From: AP-15 sp963703745
GTDB lineage: Bacteria; Pseudomonadota; Alphaproteobacteria; ATCC43930; CGMCC-115725
Assembly (NCBI GenBank): GCA_963703745.1
Contig: CAVPFL010000002.1
Coordinates: 682,001 to 746,000, forward strand
DNA: 64,000 nt
Reading direction: 5' to 3'
Below, piece by piece: positions 61,068 through 64,000 of this stretch. A program made the translations under genes and the position numbers. How positions within the stretch are numbered: the stretch's first letter is position 1; each line of letters starts with the position of its first letter. The notes below the pieces were generated by a model that saw only the letters and a list, made by a program, of their open reading frames with translations, was not told the DNA's origin and made no database searches.

Positions 61068-61322
61068 TCATATCACCGGCACCGTGACTTCGCGAGTTAG
61101 GTTGAGGGACCCACAGCGAAGAATTTGCGGCAAGACAAAGTCGAGAGCAAAACTGACGCAGATGGTGATCGTGACAGGAGATGAGGTCACGTCCTCGTTG
61201 ACGAAATCGTACTCGGAGGCAACCGTTTGGTATCCTGTGCAATTACAAGGCCCGCAAACTGCTCCGAAATCGGCGTTTAGATTGAAAATTCCACCCGTTA
61301 TCGATACGGATCCAATGGTCAT
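61068..61322 (-). CDS. 84-aa protein coupled to tadC, resembling a TadE/TadG C-terminus
   Basis: ATG 61322 overlaps the tadC stop by 4 bp (ATGA), so it is probably translated. It has a 'CGPCNC' motif near residue 24 and ends 'ITICVSFALDFVLPQI' ... 'LNLTREVTVPVI', like the beta-rich C-terminal part of TadE/TadG pilus proteins. The usual N-terminal membrane helix is missing, so it may be a remnant or a diverged minor component. Confidence 0.5.
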   Translation of the reverse strand: MTIGSVSITGGIFNLNADFGAVCGPCNCTGYQTVASEYDFVNEDVTSSPVTITICVSFALDFVLPQILRCGSLNLTREVTVPVI

Positions 61323-62311
61323 CGCACGCTCACTAGCGTGTCCACAACGCGCAGGACCAGCGGCGTACCAATCACAATCATCAGGGCCGGTAGGACAAAT
61401 AACATCAGCGGCACCGTCAAAAGGACCGGGAGCCGGGCCGCCCGTTGCTCAAAGCGAGCTAGACGGTCGGCGCGCATCTCTGCGGCCAGAATCCGTAGGG
61501 ATTCGACGAGAGAGGTCCCAAACTTCATCGACTGGTTTAACGTGACGACAATGCTACGCAGGCTCGGAAGACCGGCTCGCTCAACCAGGTTTTCGAGGGC
61601 ATGGCGGCGAACCGGTAGTACACGCATTTCGGCCGCCGTCACGCTGAACTCCTTGGCCACTTGCGGGTTGGAGGCGCGGAGGGTGTGGCCCACCTCCTCA
61701 ATTGCATGATCGAGACTGAGCCCCGCTTCCGCGCAAATAACGAGAAGATCGAGCGCATCGGGTATGCCATTTTCCAGGTGCACTCGTCGGCGTTTGGCGA
61801 GCCGCGAGAGGATGACCTCAGGGCAGCGCCAGCCTAGGATAGAGGCGCCCGCCACAACTGCCAACCTGAGCGTCGGCACGCCGACCAACCACTGGCGCCA
61901 CTCGAGGACCAGCCAACAGAGCGGGACGAAGGTCGCGCAGCCGCAAAACTTGCCTGCGATCAGGGCGGCCAGATGGCCGTGGCCCTTGATCCCGGCCGCG
62001 ACGAGAGCGGCCAGCAAGCTTTTCTGTTTGGCAGTGCCGATAATCTTCGTTGTAGCGATTTTGGTTCCGAGCCGTTGATACCAGGGCGGGCGTTGCATCC
62101 GTGGGGCATCTGGACGACGAAGCGGGATGCGCCGCAGCGCATGGAACAGGCGCTTCTCACGATCCTCGCGATTCCCTATCCACCAGAGGTTGAGCGCCGA
62201 TAATAACGCTGCAGCCACCGCTAGGATGAGAATGCAGGAGGCAAGTGGGCCCAAGTACATCTTACCGACACGAATGGCGAGATGGGCCTGCAAAAGATCC
62301 ATTAACGTCAC
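61319..62311 (-). CDS. tadC: TadC-type inner-membrane platform protein (T2SS F domain)
   Basis: A 330-aa membrane protein starting at GTG 62311 (AGGA upstream). The T2SSF domain is at ~190-310: 'GIPDALDLLVICAEAGLSLD', 'TAAEMRVLPVRRHALENLVE', 'LVESLRILAAEMRADRLARF', ending in two helices. With TadB it forms the platform of the Tad (Flp) pilus assembly machine. It lies 21 bp after tadB. Confidence 0.9.
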   Translation of the reverse strand: MTLMDLLQAHLAIRVGKMYLGPLASCILILAVAAALLSALNLWWIGNREDREKRLFHALRRIPLRRPDAPRMQRPPWYQRLGTKIATTKIIGTAKQKSLLAALVAAGIKGHGHLAALIAGKFCGCATFVPLCWLVLEWRQWLVGVPTLRLAVVAGASILGWRCPEVILSRLAKRRRVHLENGIPDALDLLVICAEAGLSLDHAIEEVGHTLRASNPQVAKEFSVTAAEMRVLPVRRHALENLVERAGLPSLRSIVVTLNQSMKFGTSLVESLRILAAEMRADRLARFEQRAARLPVLLTVPLMLFVLPALMIVIGTPLVLRVVDTLVSVR

Positions 62312-62332
62312 GGGTTGATCCTGCGAAGGTCC

Positions 62333-63283
62333 CTAGCGCAAACTCTTACTGATCATCACCTTCATCACAATAATACCGAACAACAGACTGACCATCGCGA
62401 CCCCCAGCATGAAACGTCCACGAGGGTCTATGAACAAGGTGGCTAACACTTGTCGATTGATCAGAAAGAGTCCTGCTCCGGCAACAAAGGGCATGATCGC
62501 AACGACTACGGTGGATGCCATCGCCTCGGCAGTGAGAGCGTGGGCTTTCATACGTAGTGCCTTGCGCTGACGAATGATGGCGCTGAGGTTGGAGAGAGTC
62601 TCCGCAATGCTGCCACCCGTCCGCCGTTGCAGTAAGAGGCTGACAACAAAGAATCGGAAATCCGGCACACGGATGCGGTCGGCGGCGTGCTGCAAAGCGT
62701 CTTCCATTTCGACACCGATGCGTATTTCCCCGAGCATCCGTTGGAATTCGACGGCGACTGGTGCGCGGATCTCATGTGCCGCCAATTGGATCGCCTCGAG
62801 TACCGGCAAGCCACCCCTGACGGCCCGGACGATCAAATCTAGTGCGTCAGGGAAAATGTCGAGAAACTGGCGCTGGTTACGGCTTTGAGCGAGCTGCAAC
62901 ATAATGGCGGGCGCACCTACGAATGCGGCACCAATCAAAACGATCGTGAGGCCCGGAGGTGTGTGGGTTACTGCGGCCGCAAAACTGATCACCGCGCCCG
63001 CCAGGATCGCAGTTACGACGAGATGCGGTATGCCGAGCCGGCCTCCAGTCGCCGCAAGGGCCGAGTCGAGTCGCGCCAAAACCGCTGCAAGCAGAGCTCT
63101 GCGTTGCGGCAGCGGTCTACGAACCGAAACTACAACACTCTTCGCACTCGACGTTGCCATGGAAATCGCTTTTAGCCGCGGTTCGATGACCGCCTTGCGG
63201 CGGTCGGCGCGGAGCGTCCAGACGAGCGCCAGACCGAAGAGAATTGTCGAGCCTAGGGCAGCGAGGAGGATTTGTTGGTACAA
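62333..63283 (-). CDS. tadB: TadB-type inner-membrane platform protein (T2SS F domain)
   Basis: A 316-aa protein. TTG 63283 is chosen as start because it directly follows the tadA stop with GGGGGA upstream; the longer open frame overlaps tadA. T2SSF segments are 'FPDALDLIVRAVRGGLPVLE', 'EFQRMLGEIRIGVEMEDALQ' and 'GGSIAETLSNLSAIIRQRKA'. N-terminal and C-terminal membrane helices flank the domain. Confidence 0.88.
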   Translation of the reverse strand: MYQQILLAALGSTILFGLALVWTLRADRRKAVIEPRLKAISMATSSAKSVVVSVRRPLPQRRALLAAVLARLDSALAATGGRLGIPHLVVTAILAGAVISFAAAVTHTPPGLTIVLIGAAFVGAPAIMLQLAQSRNQRQFLDIFPDALDLIVRAVRGGLPVLEAIQLAAHEIRAPVAVEFQRMLGEIRIGVEMEDALQHAADRIRVPDFRFFVVSLLLQRRTGGSIAETLSNLSAIIRQRKALRMKAHALTAEAMASTVVVAIMPFVAGAGLFLINRQVLATLFIDPRGRFMLGVAMVSLLFGIIVMKVMISKSLR

Positions 63284-63284
63284 T

Positions 63285-64000
63285 TCAGTCCCCCGCGATG
63301 CCCAATGCGCCGAGAAGCTCTTCGCCGAGCCCGAGTTGGGCTGCACGAGACAGGAAATCAGGCCGCAGCCGGATCAACTCGAACGCCCCGTCAATGGTGC
63401 CGTCATTCCGTTCGCCGCGATGTCGAAAGGTGAACAGCTCGCGGGCAGTGATGATGTCAGCTTCCATGCCGGCGATCTCGGTGATGTTCTGCACGCGCCG
63501 GACGCCGTCGCGCATGCGCTCGATATGCACGATCAGGTTGAGCGCGCTCGCGACATGCATGCGAATCGCCCTGAGCGGGAGGTTGAGATTTGCCATCATC
63601 ACCATGTTTTCGATCCGGTAGAGCGCGTCGCGCGGCGAGTTGGCGTGAACCGTCGACATCGAGCCGTCATGCCCGGTGTTCATCGCCTGAAGCATGTCAA
63701 ACGCCTCAGGGCCGCGTGCTTCGCCTACGATAATGCGGTCCGGACGCATGCGCAAAGCATTGCGAACGAGGTCTCGCTGCGTGACGTGGCCGACCCCTTC
63801 GATGTTGGGCGGGCGCGTCTCCATCTGAACGACATGCGGCTGCTGCAGACGCAGCTCGGCGGCGTCTTCGATCGTGATCACCCGTTCATCGCGATCGATG
63901 TATTGCGAAACCGCGTTCAGCAATGTCGTCTTGCCCGAACCGGTGCCGCCTGAGATCAGGATGTTGAGGCGCGAGCGCGCGGCAACTTTTAGCACACAAG
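63285..64000 (-). CDS. tadA: TadA/CpaF-type secretion ATPase (5' end outside window)
   Basis: The C-terminal ~238 residues of the Tad pilus assembly ATPase; the N-terminus lies beyond position 64000. Walker A is 'LISGGTGSGKTTLLNAV', the Asp box 'RVITIEDAAELRL', Walker B/His box 'DRIIVGEARGPEAFDMLQAM' and 'MSTVHANSPRDALYR'. It would power Flp pilus assembly with TadB and TadC. A GTG at 63995 is internal, not the true start. Confidence 0.93.
   Translation of the reverse strand, partial: CVLKVAARSRLNILISGGTGSGKTTLLNAVSQYIDRDERVITIEDAAELRLQQPHVVQMETRPPNIEGVGHVTQRDLVRNALRMRPDRIIVGEARGPEAFDMLQAMNTGHDGSMSTVHANSPRDALYRIENMVMMANLNLPLRAIRMHVASALNLIVHIERMRDGVRRVQNITEIAGMEADIITARELFTFRHRGERNDGTIDGAFELIRLRPDFLSRAAQLGLGEELLGALGIAGD

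Noticed and set aside
1..64000. tRNA or rRNA genes
   Set aside because: I looked for conserved tRNA TPsiC-arm and rRNA signature sequences by eye and found none convincing; a covariance search would be needed to be certain.

Overview
The window is GC-rich, single-copy bacterial chromosome with short, overlapping genes. It looks alphaproteobacterial, probably a soil or aquatic Hyphomicrobiales or Rhodospirillales relative. This rests on the mix of class III cyclases fused to TPR domains, a Tad/Cpa pilus locus, PEP-CTERM export, many TauD/Rieske oxygenases, and CYTH-CHAD, DUF3175 and DUF6496 genes. The taxonomy is an inference from gene content; no rRNA or tRNA gene was found.

Left part (1-14.4 kb). 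Two class III adenylate/guanylate cyclases flank a small NrtS-like membrane protein. A TauD/TfdA dioxygenase, a lone receiver domain, DUF1003 and a Tat-signal TPP enzyme follow. Next is a block that looks like a polyphosphate, DNA-maintenance and stress island: CYTH-CHAD, DUF3175, an F420-type LLM oxidoreductase, an ATP-dependent DNA ligase, inorganic pyrophosphatase, a frameshifted topoisomerase IB, DUF6496, a small Cys-rich protein and a VOC protein. A 66-bp scrap of a second LLM gene lies in it. From 19.2 to 14.4 kb runs a minus-strand operon: amidohydrolase, RibD/DHFR-like reductase, isocitrate-lyase/PEP-mutase-like enzyme, a six-TM K+-type channel and a DrrAB-type ABC exporter.

Middle part (19.8-41 kb). 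After an MFS transporter comes a region rearranged by duplication: a truncated hicB, tauD copy 1, a DUF433/DUF5615 toxin-antitoxin pair, a 5' fragment of tauD, an intact hicAB pair and tauD copy 2. A DUF559 nuclease gene bracketed by three REP-like hairpins follows. Then come catabolic genes: two Rieske oxygenases, flavin reductase, histidine phosphatase, FAD amine oxidase, YjbQ and a DUF1194 VWA protein. An oligopeptide-type ABC locus has two tandem Tat-exported binding proteins, a MITE-like hairpin element and two permeases, but no ATPase. A regulatory-domain methyltransferase closes this part.

Right part (41-64 kb). A cyclase-TPR gene is translationally coupled to a secreted Cys-rich-repeat protein. 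A PEP-CTERM protein, a winged-helix TPR regulator, a PQQ-type propeller protein, a VOC protein, SDR, a second TPP enzyme and a BTAD (SARP-like) TPR regulator follow. An AT-rich stretch with a possible 39-aa membrane protein leads into a decayed IS21 and an intact IS630-type element. A hybrid histidine kinase, a DUF5658 protein and a Tad pilus operon (TadA-TadB-TadC plus a coupled small ORF) run to the right edge.

A recurring theme is one sensory module, a TolB-like domain followed by TPRs. It occurs in four proteins joined to three different output domains: cyclase (twice), OmpR-type winged helix and BTAD.
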